64,000 bases of DNA from Asterella californica (GCA_036924285.1 JAYKYS010000023.1:2199206-2263205), one strand, 5' to 3'; counted from the stretch's first letter, positions 1-11,868 are shown. Notes: generated from the letters alone by a model not told the origin. Numbers and translations: made by a program.

Positions 1-1555
1 TGGAATATATGGCAAGATCTAGAACACACAACTGGTTAACAAAGCTAACCCGGTTGATAGCGTTATTTCAGCCGGTAATAACTTATGTGTACTGATGTTT
101 TATTTTATAAGAACTAATCATCTCAATTCTCGTCTATACAGAACTATAGGGCTATGGATCTTTACATTTATATCTCGACAATGGAGTAGCTAGTGTTAAG
201 ACAAATCAATCAAAGAGAAAATGAATCCAATATCAATCATGTGAGATGAAGTCATATTGAACATCTTTGTTGATAAATAATTGAATCAAGATAGCATTTT
301 CATCCATGTAGTGCCAGGTCTTAGGATCGAAAATGAGAGATGCAATTGATCTTTGTGGAAGTGGAGCTGCATCAAGCATAAGAGTAGTAAGTTGAGTCTT
401 TAACAACAATAATAACATGATTCGTGACTACTTTGTGACTAAACACAAGTCCATGTATTGAGGGAAAGAATTTCTTGTTGTAACATCAAATCATAATCAG
501 ATCACAAGTCATAATGAAATCATAATCCAAATTCATATGTATTATATTTCTGTGATATTTTTAACACAAAACATTTAGTAATCAGTTTTGAAGAAAAGAA
601 AATTATTGACATCTAAGAAAGATGGACGGAAGTCGTAAGATCACTAGAGTGGTGGAAGATATATATTGGGATGGTCATAAGGTGAAGCAGTTTGCAGATT
701 ACGTTCATCTTTGCACTTCCTAAGAAGAAACAAAGAAAGTTATCCTGGAGAGCTAGCCTTCTTCCGAAAATGGAGAGAAAAAAATTCCAAGTCATGTCAT
801 GTTACAAAGCCTATGTGATTTGTATGTAACTACGAACTCTAGATTGATGCTATCTTCTGCGTGACTTTATCCTGCTAGGGTTATAACACAACTTTGGTTA
901 AAACATCTCTTAAGACTAGTCATTTACTCTCTTTGGACCATGACTGATCCTCTTACGATACTTAAATATAATCTGGATGAATCTGGATGTAATGTGATGC
1001 GACAATACATCAAAAAGATGTCTTCCCAAGAAATCTGAAAAAAAATTCACGTAAAAGACTTATTCACATGAAAATCGTAACTCCTTTGTGAAAACTACCA
1101 GTGGACTTAGGAAACTGATAACAAAACTCTAGAATACCTTTACTTACAAACCCTAAATTTCAAAATGAATCTGTCAATGAAATGAACTTTTAAGTTACTT
1201 ACCTCCAATATTCACTCTATGTCAATTTTAGGACTTCAACTAGAATCTTTTGGAATTTGAACTTGTAAATTTAATATCGTGAAATTTTAATCAACGGACT
1301 TGCATCTACATTAAAGTTCATCTTGGGACAATCGTATGAGTAAATATCCTTTTAAATATGAATTGAGAACTTAAAAAGAAAACCCTTCAAGGACGTGATA
1401 ACTAGTGCAAGAAGGGAAAATAGGCCGTCAACATACAAACTGCAATGGTGTGAATTGTTCATGTGTTCCATAAAATCATCCATGTGATGAATGTAAAAAT
1501 GTCTAATCATTTCGATCAACAATGAAAGGAAATGTGAAAACTATTCAAGGTTTAT
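1..1555. other. AT-rich intergenic DNA, no gene seen
   Basis: Only short ORFs without recognisable domains occur here, in AT-rich sequence full of stops on both strands. I see no LTR ends, RNA gene or protein similarity. Confidence 0.6.
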
Positions 1556-1557
1556 GG

Positions 1558-1588
1558 TTTTAGGGTTTAGTCCCTAAACCCTAAACCT
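1558..1588. repeat. Inverted telomere-like motif
   Basis: TTTAGGGTTTAG is followed after a 2-nt centre by CCTAAACCCTAAACC. Two plant-type telomere units (TTTAGGG) therefore face the reverse-complement units head to head and form a near-perfect palindrome. It is an interstitial motif of only about two units per side, not a telomere. Confidence 0.7.
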
Positions 1589-1709
1589 TATGTCTGATTC
1601 TGCTGTACATACTTGCAAGGGTCACTTCTCAGTTTGATTAGGCTCTGGCCTCGAGGGTATGTTGGAGTCTAGACATGGAGAGTCTGCGATGCACACGATC
1701 ATTTCATGA

Positions 1710-2612
1710 TTACACCTATCCGTATTCGGCTGTCTTCTAGGGTTCTTCAAGCGGCAACGAACGATGATGACTTCTGGAGGAGATGTGCGTGCAGAGTGAG
1801 AGAGAAATCAAAAGTGTTGGAAAGGATGGGCTGATGGATGAAAGTAGTCAAATGAACTCGATAGCTTATCTTCTTTATTCGCAGCACTCCAGAATGGATA
1901 GGGTGCGAATGAACACAGAAGGAGTACTTGAGCAGTGACACTCGAAACTTTCCTTCTCCTACTCCGGGGACATGGTCACTTAATCTCAGCAATTCGTGCA
2001 CTGCTTAGGTAGAATGGCGGTACAACTTGAAGTTCACGCCTTGAGCACTTCCGTGCTCTGTAACGGACGCCACCTCATCACTGAGTTAACTGAGATTAAG
2101 TGACCATGTCTCCGGAGTAGCAGGAATTCAAGTGGATTCTGGTGGTTGTTCAGAGCTTGAAGTGTGAAGACGCACATGATTCTTCTAATCAGAACTCTGA
2201 TTCCTCGTACAGACACGCTTCGTAAGTCTGAATTGTTTACCACGACTAAGCGAACCAGAGCATGCCTTCGTTTGTTGCTGTGTTAGGTTGCGGATGAGTT
2301 TCTCTGTAAGGACCCGAGTTTCTGCGAATGGGAACTAACTAACTACAGGGGTTGGTGTAATCCATCTAAGGAAGTTGGGCCAAAGCAAGTTGTGCTAAAC
2401 TAATGTTGTCCATTTGTTTTCTGTGGAGAATTGAATTCCATATATTACTGGGAAATGATCATAAAATATTTAATCTATATACTTCCGTAAAGCATTTTGG
2501 AGAAAAAACATCTCATTCTCCTGGTGTAATTTTGGATCTTCAAGTGCCATAATACTCAGATGTGCTTTCTTTGTGTATGTTTACCTGCCTTGCTTATACC
2601 CCACCCTCAGCA
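1710..2612 (-). repeat. Left arm of a long, diverged inverted repeat
   Basis: Read on the minus strand, this stretch matches 35933-36652 and then 63714-64000 on the plus strand, with many substitutions. The right arm carries about 130-140 bp extra near 36078-36218 and a 27-kb retrotransposon insertion. Both arms contain a short reading frame with the shared peptide CVFTLQALNN and a shared NPLEFLLL, but I recognise no protein family. At about 2003-2017 this arm keeps the unoccupied version of the LINE target site found in the other arm. It could be an old duplicated genomic segment or a non-coding transposon relic. Confidence 0.75.
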
Positions 2613-2703
2613 CAACCTTCCCATCTTTCCAGAAGATCACTCCTTGCTATAAGATATCAATGGACTCTTTACAATCTCTGCGTAGATGATCGATATCATC
2701 GCA

Positions 2704-3330
2704 TCAGATACACCGTTGGATCCAACCTTGCTTCCCAAAAGGTTTTGCTCTGCTTGTAGACCCTTGCTCCTCCAATCTTGTGAGCTTGATCTGCATGTTT
2801 CGCATCTCATGCATGATCTCCTCAAGGCTTGAATCATCCTTCTTCAGAGATACTACAATTGCATAGACAACTAGAACAGCTGGCTCAGCAACGGATACTA
2901 CCTGTCTAGCAACAGGAACCACTGGTCGGACAATAGGATTAGGTGTTATTGTAGTCTGTGTTGGTGCCAATCTCCTAACAGGAACCTTCTCTCGTCTTCG
3001 CTCTCTCTTGGTAAGCAGACTAACAGCTTCCTCAACGTTCTTCCAACTGCTGGTCAATCCATCATCTTCTTCTCGATCCTCCAGAAGTACCTCCAGCTTC
3101 TCTTGCAGCTTCTCATCTGCAGCTCGAAGAAATAACTCTATCTTGTTGGACCGCAACGTCAACTTCTCCATCCTAGTCAACCTAGAAAACTGTTTCTCAA
3201 ACTCCTTGAACAACTAAGTAGCTTGTAAATCCTTCCTTGGTTGCTCAACCTATTCCAAGAATGACTTCTTGGTGACTCGACAGAGTCCTCCAAATAGCAC
3301 TGATTTTCTCTTCTTTCGACACTTTGTCTA
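2704..3330 (-). pseudogene. Gag-like retroelement relic, C-terminal part
   Basis: A 169-aa minus-strand frame (2704-3213) is rich in charged helical sequence (FKEFEKQFSRLTRMEKL, then EKLQEKLEVLLEDREEDDG), then a Pro/Val-rich linker and a second helical piece. The same frame continues upstream to about 3300 (VTKKSFLE, VEQPRKDLQAT) with two in-frame TAG codons that look like point-mutated Trp and Gln codons. This style matches gag-like proteins of plant retroelements from memory of the family, but no zinc knuckle or pol domain is present. It lies downstream, in the same orientation, of the coiled-coil relic at 12.8-14.3 kb, so both may belong to one old element split by G1. It is non-functional. 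Confidence 0.55.
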
Positions 3331-4239
3331 CTTCATTTGGATGCCTAGTGGAGAAGTTAGGAAACTCGAAAGAAGAGAAAATCAAACTAGGCCTTAGTTT
3401 ACTTGCTGATTGGATATTTGTGGCTCCAAACGCTATACTAAGGACGCAAGGGGCCTACTTCCTCATTATTGGAGAAAACTTGTACGTACTGTGATTGACG
3501 CAAGGGGGCTACTTAAGGGGTTAGCTTGTTCCTGCGATATGGCGGTGGATGTTTTGGAGAATTGTAGTGTCGCAGGATTACTCCTTTTGCTCATTTAGTA
3601 TACAAGATCTCGTTCCCACACAACTATCTATAGAGAAGTTCGCGAAGACGCTTCCTGCTTCCAAGTCATTTTTTCCAGTCTTCTCAACACACTCTTTCCG
3701 AAGCAATTCTCGGCTTCTGGGGGTTCAACTCGGCTTCTCACACCTCCGGAAGATTGCTTCTGCTTCGTAGAAGTCGACTAGCAGCAACGGCTGTCGCACC
3801 TTGCTCTTCCACGTTCCAACGAGTTAGATCAATCACAGGGTGTATGCCTCATGTAGCCTTCCCAGGGTTCTGTCTATGGAAACGGTCTTCCTGCATCATT
3901 ACAACGACATTCGCCTTCACGGAAGCTCAATAGAAGTCCCGGAAGCTCACTAGAAGAAGGTAAGAAGATGGGAAGATGAGGAAGAAGGGAAAATCCAAAC
4001 GAGAGAAAAACAAGATAAGAATAAGAAATTAAGACTTCGACAGGCTTCTAGTCCGGATCCTGACTAACAAGCCATCCCTGCTTGTAATAGTTTGGGGAGG
4101 AAGACCACAAACGTGGGTACAATTACACAATCTTCTACTTGAGGATGTCGTCTTCTGCTGTCGGAAGAAGGCTTCTTTCTTCTTCTCTCGCTGCTCCGAC
4201 TACTTTGTCTTCTTGGATCACTTACTCATAGGACCGTCC
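3331..4239. other. Flank between gag relic and G1, no gene seen
   Basis: No ORF with recognisable content. The stretch is rich in cttct and gaag motifs, similar in composition to 12.8-14.3 kb, so it may be part of the older minus-strand element that G1 interrupts. The final four bases GTCC (4236-4239) are the left copy of the G1 target duplication. Confidence 0.5.
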
Positions 4240-5038
4240 TGTAAGCCGGCCTGTCTCTCACCCAGGGGTACCTCAGATGACTAGGATTACTAGTGCACCT
4301 TAATCACAAAGATTCTATCATACCCATGCTCACTTCACTCAACACTCTGACCCGTATGGTCACATCGGTCCCTCTAATAGCGTTCCTGCAAACAAGTTCT
4401 AACCCCGCCTTCCACATTGCATCACATAGTATTCAAGGACTCCCAAGGTCTCCAATGCTCACTTTACTTATAGACAGGAAAATGAGAGTGTCTTCCACCC
4501 TCTCAACTCCTCCTTATATACTCTACAACTTCTTACCGTGGTAACTTTCACTAAGTTACGTTACCTCATGGTAAGCGCGCAATCCAAAATAGTAAAACTT
4601 CTAAAGGCTACTAAGACTTAAGAATAGCACACACATTACTTGTTCTACTTTACTAAAGTAAGAGATTCTCCTACTTTAGCTTTTGTAAAGTGTTAACTTT
4701 CCACGCTATCCAGTCGAAAGACGACAACACACTAATACGTCTTTTGAGGAGCATCTTTAGATCTTTGTGCATGACTTTTCATCATGCATCCAATCAGCGA
4801 TGGTCAACAAAGTCACATACTTTTGGAAAGCATATTTAGAGCTCCGCACTTGTCCTATAGTGCCATAGTGGAACCTCTAATAGTTTCCTCAACTTAGTTA
4901 TAACTATCTCAGCTAGTTATGACTACTTTTGATCACTCTAAATTTAGATCTTCAAACTAGAGTAACCTTTAAGATAGTCATACATAATGAAATGTATATA
5001 AGCATACACACAAATAATGGGATACTTGTGGTGTGATA
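4240..5038 (-). repeat. G1 3' LTR (left copy)
   Basis: Matches 11070-11868 over its whole 799 bp. Its inner end reads TATCACACC on the minus strand where the other copy reads TGTCACACC, so the canonical TG terminus has one substitution here. A TATATAA promoter-like box lies at 4514-4520 on the minus strand. Confidence 0.93.
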
Positions 5039-5050
5039 TTTACCCCCAGA
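5039..5050 (-). other. G1 polypurine tract
   Basis: The minus strand reads TCTGGGGGTAAA directly before the 3' LTR. This is the expected position and composition for the plus-strand primer of an LTR retrotransposon. The G2 elements have the near-identical tract TCCGGGGGTAAAA at the same place. Confidence 0.8.
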
Positions 5051-5051
5051 C

Positions 5052-5936
5052 TTAATTTTCACTCCGTCCTCGGAGTGAAGTATCACGTTGATGGAACTTC
5101 TTTAGCTTGTCGTGGTTCACTCGGTCGAAGAACGTACCACTCCTTTCTTGAAGATCGTAGGTGCCATTACTCCACACTTTGGAGATGATGAAAGGTCCAA
5201 AATATCGACGTAAGAATTTCTTTTGAACTCGCTTGTGCCTAATAGCATCCCATAACATCACCCACTCACCCTCTTGAAATGGCTGTAACTTCGTTTTGTT
5301 CTTCGCCAAGCGCTTGTCATAGCTCTTCTTCTGTTGTAGCTGAGCCATCTCAATTCGTTGAGCTGCGTCGTCTCTATTCTCCTCCAGCTCCAACAAGGTT
5401 TCTCCCCTTTCTTTCTCAGCTATTGGACCACTCTTTCTCTTCAGTCCAGCTTGCAAGGTCTGAAAGGTGGTTAGGTCGAACTGGATTGGTAATCTTGATT
5501 CCAACCCATACACCATCTTGAAAAGTGAATATCCCGTAGACGTCTTCACTGTTGTACGATACTCCCATAGAACCGCATGAAGACGCTTGTCCCAGTTGTG
5601 TTTGGCCCCTTCCATGTCAGCATCCTTTGCTAACATTTGACACAAGGTAAAGTTTGTCCTCTCTACCAAACCGTTTGAACTAGGTTTATATGAAGTAGTA
5701 ACCCTCTGAGAAATGGAGAAGTGGGTGCACATAGCAGTAGTCATACCACTCACAAATTCTCGACCCCTATCAGAAACTAACTCCAGAGGACATCCAAACC
5801 TAGTAATGATCCGTTCGTACAGAAATCTACCCACCTCAACTTCTCCAATAGTTACAAGAGGTCTAGCTTCTACCCACTTCGTAAGATAATCTGTGGCTAC
5901 AACAATATACTTATTGTTGCGAGGGGTGCGATTCAA
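5052..5936 (-). pseudogene. G1 integrase core and C-terminal domain
   Basis: A 294-aa frame that continues the integrase after an in-frame TGA just upstream (about 5937-5939), where G2 has TGG (Trp) in FEKWGIDFVG. It carries the DDE integrase core: the second catalytic Asp in VSDRG, the Glu in SSNGLVERTN, and downstream the GPF module (RRYFGPFIISKVWSNGTYDL). The first catalytic Asp (GIDFVG) lies at the stop boundary. Integrase inserts the cDNA into the host genome. The stop separates the zinc-binding domain from the catalytic core, so the copy is probably inactive unless the stop is read through. Confidence 0.85.
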
Positions 5937-5957
5937 AGGCCCAACAAAATCTATTCC

Positions 5958-7250
5958 TCATTTCTCGAAAGATCCAAGAACCGGAATAGATCTAAGAGGA
6001 GTGGAAACACTAGATTTGATAGCGAAAGCTTGACAAACATCACAGGTTTTACAATACGTCAAGCAATCTCTAAACATCCCCCTCCAGTGATATCCCGCGT
6101 CGAGTATCTTATGAGCCGTCAACTTGCCTGCGAAATGTCCTCCACATACTGGACCGTCATGGAATTCTTCCATGAGTCGTAGAGACTCCTCCTTGCTCGC
6201 AGCTCTTCTCAGGACCCCATCAACTCCTTCACGGAATAACACACCTTCCACCACCGAGTAAGGTTGACTTCGTTTCACCAATGTCTTCTTCTCTCTGGTC
6301 CTCATCCCATCTGGATAGACACCTTCCGTAACAAAATCCCAAATTTCTTGATATTCTATTGGGATAATAGAGTTGCTCAAGACCATCAAATCTTCGTCAG
6401 GAAAGGTGTCATCCACCGGCTCCTCTCCATCGCCATCGTAAGCTCTAGATAACAAATCTGCATTCGCGTGTTTCTTCCCTGGTCGATCACATATCTCATA
6501 GTCGTACTCTGACAATAAGAGCTTCCACCTTGCTAATCGTCCTTCAACCATAGGTTTATTGAAGATGTACTTCAATGCCTTATGATCTGTAACGATAGTG
6601 AACTTGCCTCCTATGAGATAATGTCGAAATTTTCTCAAAGCATAGATCACTGCTAATCCTTCTCTCTCTGTCACAGAATAATTTCTCTCTGCCTTGACCA
6701 TTTGCCGACTAGCATATGCGATAGGATGATCTCTACCTTCAACATCATACTGACTTAAAGTACATCCTACTGCTATATTTGAAGCATCCGTATATAGAAT
6801 AAACTGTTTATTCCAATCGGGCTTAACCAAGATCGGAGCTGAAGTAAGAGCTTTCTTCAGTTCCTCAAAGGCGGCTAGAGCTTCTTCATCTCCTAAAATC
6901 AACACGTAATCTACTCCCTTCTTCAGATATACAGTCAAAGCATACGCTTTATGTGAGAACGAGAATATAAACCTTCGATAATACCCCACCATACCTAAAA
7001 ACTGTCGTAGCTTAGTGAGAGTACTAGGAAAAGGGAGCTCTAAGATCTTCTGCACCTTCTTTGGATCAACGGCAATGCCGTCTTTGGATATGATATGACC
7101 CAAGAGTAACCCTTCTTCACACCCAAAAATACATTTCTCCGGATTGAGAGATGCATTTGCTACATCTAAACATTCTAAGACCTTCACAAGGTGCTCAAAA
7201 TGCTTCTCCTTACTCCCGTAAACACAAAAGTCATCTATAAAATCTCTCAC
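5958..7250 (-). pseudogene. G1 RT C-terminus, RNase H, integrase zinc domain
   Basis: A 430-aa frame. It starts with the RT active-site region RDFIDDFCVYG, the FIDD form of the gypsy catalytic box. RNase H follows with LYTDAS, VTEREGLAVIYALRKFRHYL and TDHKAL, and then the HHCC integrase zinc domain (FHDGPVCGGHFAGKLTAHKIL...YCKTCDVCQ). It overlaps the upstream frame by 20 bp in a different phase. Comparison with G2 at FEPFIGKFVRDF indicates one extra base near 7262, a lesion and not a programmed frameshift, because G2 copies are continuous there. Confidence 0.88.
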
Positions 7251-9879
7251 AAACTTTCCTTAAGAAAGGTTCGAACACTTTGTTCATAAACCTTTGAAAC
7301 GTCGCAGGAGCATTACACAGACCAAATGGCATGACTCGAAATGCAAACGTACCCCACGGAGTAGTGAAAGTGGTCAGGTGTTGATGTTCTGGTGCAATTT
7401 TGATCTGGTTATATCCGCTATAACCATCTCCAAAGCTGTACCATTCGTTTCCTGCCACTTCTTCCAAGATCTCGTCGATGAAAGGTAGAGGATAATAATC
7501 CTTCTTTGTGACCGCATTGAGCTTCTTGTAATCAACACACACCCTCAATTTGCCATTTTTCTTCTTTACGATCACAATGGGTGATACCCATTCAGAATGC
7601 TCCACCTCGTAAATGAACCCAGCAGTGTGCAGCTTCTCGATCTCTTCTTTCACCAGATCTGCAATTGGAGGACTCACTCTTCGTTGCTTCTGTCGCACCG
7701 GTTTGACTTCCTTCTCTAACTCGATACGGTGTTGCTCCAATGTGACCTCCCTCAGATCCTTGTAACTAAATGCAAATACATGAATGTATTTGCGAAAGAT
7801 CTCTTCGAAACAACTCTTCTCCTCTTTAGTAACCTTCGATCCATAACGTAAGGTGGCAATCCTTCTCTCCACCTCCTCGGGAGTCAACGGTTCTTTGTCT
7901 CTATCTCTTTGCACTTCCGGAGAAGGGAAAAGATCCACTACGTTCACACCCACATTTCGTTCTTCTCTCTCCTCTTCTGACGATGTATTTTCAGATTCTG
8001 AATCTGAAGAATTGGTACCTACATCAGAAGTAGTATCGACAACTTCTGACTCCCAGTAGTCCGATGTGGGTCGATCCGATTCCGACGTCCCAACTTGATC
8101 TCCGAGCAATGGAACTTTGATCCGGTGGTGATTCGGTCCGATGCGTAAATAACCTTTGTGCCAGTTATCCGTTGCATGTACTGCTCGAAGCCAAGGTCTT
8201 CCGAGTAACATTTCATAACTTGACTCCTTTAAGATTTGAAATGTCATGTTTACTTGCACTCCCATTACTGACACGCAAACTCTCTCCAGCACTCCCAATG
8301 GCCTAACTCGCTGTCTGTTAACCATGCCAACCGTGATACTAGAAGGACGCGTTGGTACTAGATCCAACTTCCTCATGAGTCGTTCCGAGATGGCGTTTAC
8401 TGCCGATCCTCCATCGACAAGAACATCAGAGACATCTCTCCCATTGATACGAGCCTCTACTTTTGATGCCTTGTTGCATACCTCTTCTTCACTAGCGTCT
8501 AAAGCACTCACACCGACAGTAGAAGGATTTACCTTCTTCTTCCGACCTCGTCGAGAGCTTAGACCGCTACGAAGTTCTTTCCTCACCGAAGGATTCAGAG
8601 CAATCAACTGTCCCACAGTAATGTTTGCTCGTTGCTTTCCCACGTCTTCCACCACATTGTATTTTGATTGCTCCATTGAAATTGTGAAATCAGTATTTCC
8701 CAATTTCTTCCGTCGCTCTTTGGTTTTTGAAGAAGATTTGCTACTCCGAGTATTTTGACTTGGAGAATCTTCCATCACGACAGGTTCTCCCTCGTCGAAA
8801 TGCGTCCTCATCCTCTTCCTCTCTTGAGCCAACAGCTCTACAGACTGAAAACCTTCTCGTACATCTCGCGGCTCCAAGATGTCAATGCATGCTACACCCT
8901 TGTCCTTGCTTTGTGAAGTTGAAGCTCCATCCGCCGTTCCACCATTACGATTCGGACAATTACGTTGGAAGTGTGATCCTCCGCACGTAAAACATCCTTG
9001 GCTCGTGTAGTTACTGGGTGATCCTTGCGGTGGTCCACCTCTGGACTGATAGTTTCCATAACCTCGTGAGCCCCCTCCAACATTTGGACTCCGGTGTTGC
9101 AACAAATTCACCATATTGATCTTCAAATCTGCCAAAGAATCTGTCAAACTTTTCAACTCATCACGAAAGTCGGGAGTAACAGATCTAGATGGTACAGTGA
9201 TTGTAACCGCACTAGTAGGAGCTATCGGAGTCAGATTCTGAAATCGAACAGTCGGAACACTCGCAGGTGTCAGAGTTGGCATGCTCGGCCCTTGCACATC
9301 TCCACATGCTGCCCCAACAGTCATTGGTTGCAAGTCGTCTCCATCCAGACTCTCTTCCATCCTGGTTACGATCTTCACTGCATCAGCCTTCGAAGTTGGT
9401 CTCTCATACCGCACTTGTGTTCGAATCTCCGGCCTCAATCCCCCAATAAAATTCTTTGTGAGCATTGCTCCAATGCCCACCATCGTTGGTTCTACTACAT
9501 CTCCACTCTTTCGTAAAACCACCCGAAACTTCTGTTCTAATTTCTCCACCCTCTCGGCATAAGTCCTTACTTTCTCTTTCTCTCCTTGTTTGAGGTAAGT
9601 TACCTCCACCATTAACTTCTCGTAACTTTCATCAGGAAGAAAAGTTTCAATTAAGGCCTCCGTCAATACTTCCCAAGTATCATCTGGAGTCCCCACTACT
9701 CTTCTCTTCTTCCTATCCTCATACCATGTCAATGCAGAACTCTCAAGAAATTCAGGTATCAACCCTACCCACTCGCTCTTCTTTCGATCTCCATTGCCAA
9801 TGCATGCTCTTTTGAAGTCTCTCACAAATCCTTCCACGTCTTCTCCATCCTTTCCGTAAAACACCGGAAGTTTCCCCAT
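7231..9879 (-). pseudogene. G1 gag, protease and RT N-terminal part
   Basis: An 882-aa frame from ATG at 9879. Residues about 1-250 form the gag retrotransposon domain (MGKLPVFYGKDGEDVEGFVRDFKRAC, LTWYEDR, EKVRTYAERVEKLEQKFR). Near residue 300 is the knuckle CFTCGGSHFQRNC, spaced C-X2-C-X3-H-X4-C, one residue shorter than the usual X4. The protease shows VLVDGGSAVNAIS (DGGS active-site type) and LLGRPWLRAV. The RT begins near residue 735 with WVSPIVIVKKKNGKLRVCVDYKKLN and runs through FGDGYSGYNQIKI and MPFGLCNAPATFQRFMN. It ends in shifted sequence because of the one-base insertion near 7262. Gag, PR and RT share one frame, so this family makes a single gag-pol polyprotein. Confidence 0.9.
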
Positions 9880-10014
9880 TCTTCTCTTCTTTTCTTCTTC
9901 TTACTCAAGGAACTGCTTGCGGATGTGAAGATCTCACTTCACCGCAATCCACAATTTCCCCGTTGAGCTCTCTCCTCTCCAAAGGTTGGAATAAGTTTGA
10001 CCCTCATGGTCATC
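9880..10014 (-). other. G1 spacer between ORF-Z and gag
   Basis: About 135 bp separates the ORF-Z stop from the gag ATG. It contains only short frames. How gag is translated from a transcript with an upstream ORF is not apparent; no splice pair is obvious. Confidence 0.5.
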
Positions 10015-10479
10015 TTATCTCTCGTGTGACAGACTATCTCCATCCTCGCTAGAGGTCTTCACTCGTTCCGTTTCTACACTCAACCTTCTCTCGAGACCTT
10101 CGGCTACAGTTTCTAGCAAAGCAACCACTGCGCTACACTCGTGCTCAACTGGAATCCCGTCCACTCCACATCTAGGACAAAAGGTTGTAGGATCAATGAC
10201 GTCTTGTCTAGGGGAAGAAGGACCTATGTGTAAGCTTAAGTCGACCAACCCTCTTCGCTCACGCAAAAGTCTATTCTTCGTAGGACACTTGCTCACTTTA
10301 TGTCCTTCTTCTCCACACAAAAAGCACCTCGAGTTCTTCTCCTGGTTCTTACGACTACTCTCTGCTTCTTCCTCAAATTCTAGTCGAAATTCTCCTTTCG
10401 CCAGATCAGCGGTAACTATCACCGCATAGCCTTGAGGGATCTTGCTCAACCTCAATTTCCACTCTTGTTGTCCTTCCAT
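10015..10479 (-). CDS. G1 ORF-Z: small two-zinc-motif protein
   Basis: An intact 154-aa ORF upstream of gag and separate from it. Near residue 52 it has a canonical nucleocapsid-type knuckle, CFLCGEEGHKVSKC (C-X2-C-X4-H-X4-C), and near residue 100 a second cysteine/histidine cluster, CPRCGVDGIPVEHEC. The N-terminal part (EWKLRLSKIPQGYAVIV) and the phrase GPSSP align with the 163-aa ORF of G2 and with the relic at 14.8 kb. RNA or DNA binding is a reasonable inference from the knuckle; no function is known to me. It could be a split-off nucleocapsid or a regulatory protein of the element. Confidence 0.75.
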   Translation of the reverse strand: MEGQQEWKLRLSKIPQGYAVIVTADLAKGEFRLEFEEEAESSRKNQEKNSRCFLCGEEGHKVSKCPTKNRLLRERRGLVDLSLHIGPSSPRQDVIDPTTFCPRCGVDGIPVEHECSAVVALLETVAEGLERRLSVETERVKTSSEDGDSLSHER

Positions 10480-11046
10480 GACGATGATCCGTCATACATC
10501 TCTCTCGCTATATAGCTTGTTTGACAGTTTTGATCACTCGACTATCTTCTCACTTAGCAATCTCTCACATTACTAAGTAGAAGCTTAACTTGTCAACCCT
10601 GAGCCTTAGAGATCGAACATAACCCTCTCAAGAATTCTGAAATTCTTTCACTCTTTGACTTCAGCAAGCGATATAACAGATTTGACCCCCCTTCACTTCG
10701 AATGCCATAACTCCAGTTCTACTCGATCAATTCACGCATGATTTGGGTGCCTAGATAGCTTATCTTCCAAGCTATCAGAGTGGAAGATTTCAAGGTCTAA
10801 CTCTAAAAACTGAAAATATGAAACTGACTGTAAACTCCTTCCCGAGAGCTCACTATTTGATACAAAAAAACCTCCTTAACTTCCGAAAGACATAACTCTC
10901 TCCTCACAATTGATCTCTCGGAGATATCAAGCTTATTGGAAAGCTTATCTTGCCCTCTATAACATGGTGTATGTACAAAGGTTCTGAACTCATGCTCAAA
11001 AACAGACATGAACTGTACTAACGACTAAATACGAATCTTTGTATCG
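10480..11046 (-). other. G1 5' leader
   Basis: Untranslated-looking leader between the primer binding site and ORF-Z. A 68-aa ATG-started frame (10803-11009) shows no similarity that I can see to the 56-aa leader frame of G2, so I do not call it a gene. Unlike G2, no tandem repeats are visible here. Confidence 0.55.
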
Positions 11047-11069
11047 AGGTCCCGGCAACGGAACCAAAA
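11047..11069 (-). promoter_or_regulatory. G1 tRNA primer binding site
   Basis: Directly inside the 5' LTR the minus strand reads TTTTGGTTCCGTTGCCGGGA, with the TGG expected to pair with a tRNA CCA end. The body resembles the PBS reported for tRNA-Asp-primed plant gypsy elements with a few changes; the assignment to tRNA-Asp is inference. G2 has the same site at 42907. Confidence 0.8.
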
Positions 11070-11868
11070 TGTAAGCCGGCCTGTCTCTCACCCAGGGGTA
11101 CCTCAGATGACTAGGATTACTAGTGCACCTTAATCACAAAGATTCTATCATACCCATGCTCACTTCACTCAACACTCTGACCCGTATGGTCACATCGGTC
11201 CCTCTAATAGCGTTCCTGCAAACAAGTTCTAACCCCGCCTTCCACATTGCATCACATAGTATTCAAGGACTCCCAAGGTCTCCAATGCTCACTTTACTTA
11301 TAGACAGGAAAATGAGAGTGTCTTCCACCCTCTCAACTCCTCCTTATATACTCTACAACTTCTTACCGTGGTAACTTTCACTAAGTTACGTTACCTCATG
11401 GTAAGCGCGCAATCCAAAATAGTAAAACTTCTAAAGGCTACTAAGACTTAAGAATAACACACACATTACTTGTTCTACTTTACTAAAGTAAGAGATTCTC
11501 CTACTTTAGCTTTTGTAAAGTGTTAACTTTCCACGCTATCCAGTCGAAAGACGACAACACACTAATACGTCTTTTGAGGAGCATCTTTAGATCTTTGTGC
11601 ATGACTTTTCATCATGCATCCAATCAGCGATGGTCAACAAAGTCACATACTTTTGGAAAGCATATTTAGAGCTCCGCACTTGTCCTATAGTGCCATAGTA
11701 GAACCTCTAATAGTTTCCTCAACTTAGTTATAACTATCTCAGCTAGTTATGACTACTTTTGATCACTCTAAATTTAGATCTTCAAACTAGAGTAATCTTT
11801 AAGATAGTCATACATAATGAAATGTATATAAGCATACACACAAATAATGGGATACTTGTGGTGTGACA
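11070..11868 (-). repeat. G1 5' LTR (right copy)
   Basis: 799 bp, TGTCACACC...CTTACA on the coding strand, followed on the plus strand by the target copy GTCC (11869-11872). A TATATAA box lies at 11344-11350 (minus strand), the likely core promoter of G1. Confidence 0.93.

Larger units (their letters stand above)
4240..11868 (-). mobile_element. G1: near-complete Ty3/gypsy LTR retrotransposon
   Basis: A 7.6-kb element in minus orientation with two 799-bp LTRs (4240-5038 and 11070-11868), TG...CA termini on the right copy, a 4-bp GTCC duplication on both sides, a tRNA primer binding site beside the right LTR and a polypurine tract beside the left LTR. Domain order in the coding direction is ORF-Z (zinc knuckle), gag with a CCHC-type knuckle, protease, reverse transcriptase, RNase H, integrase; this order with integrase last defines Ty3/gypsy. 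By eye the LTRs differ at about four positions in 799, so insertion was recent. The pol frame nevertheless has a one-base insertion near 7262 and an in-frame TGA near 5939, so this copy should not make a full polyprotein. Confidence 0.93.

Noticed and set aside
1747..2001. 84-aa and 69-aa minus-strand ORFs as a gene in the inverted-repeat arm
   Set aside because: The frames are not kept in full in the other arm; only short peptides are shared and no domain is recognised.
8246..8758. 170-aa plus-strand ORF inside G1
   Set aside because: It is the antisense shadow of the G1 gag-protease frame, which has clear domains.
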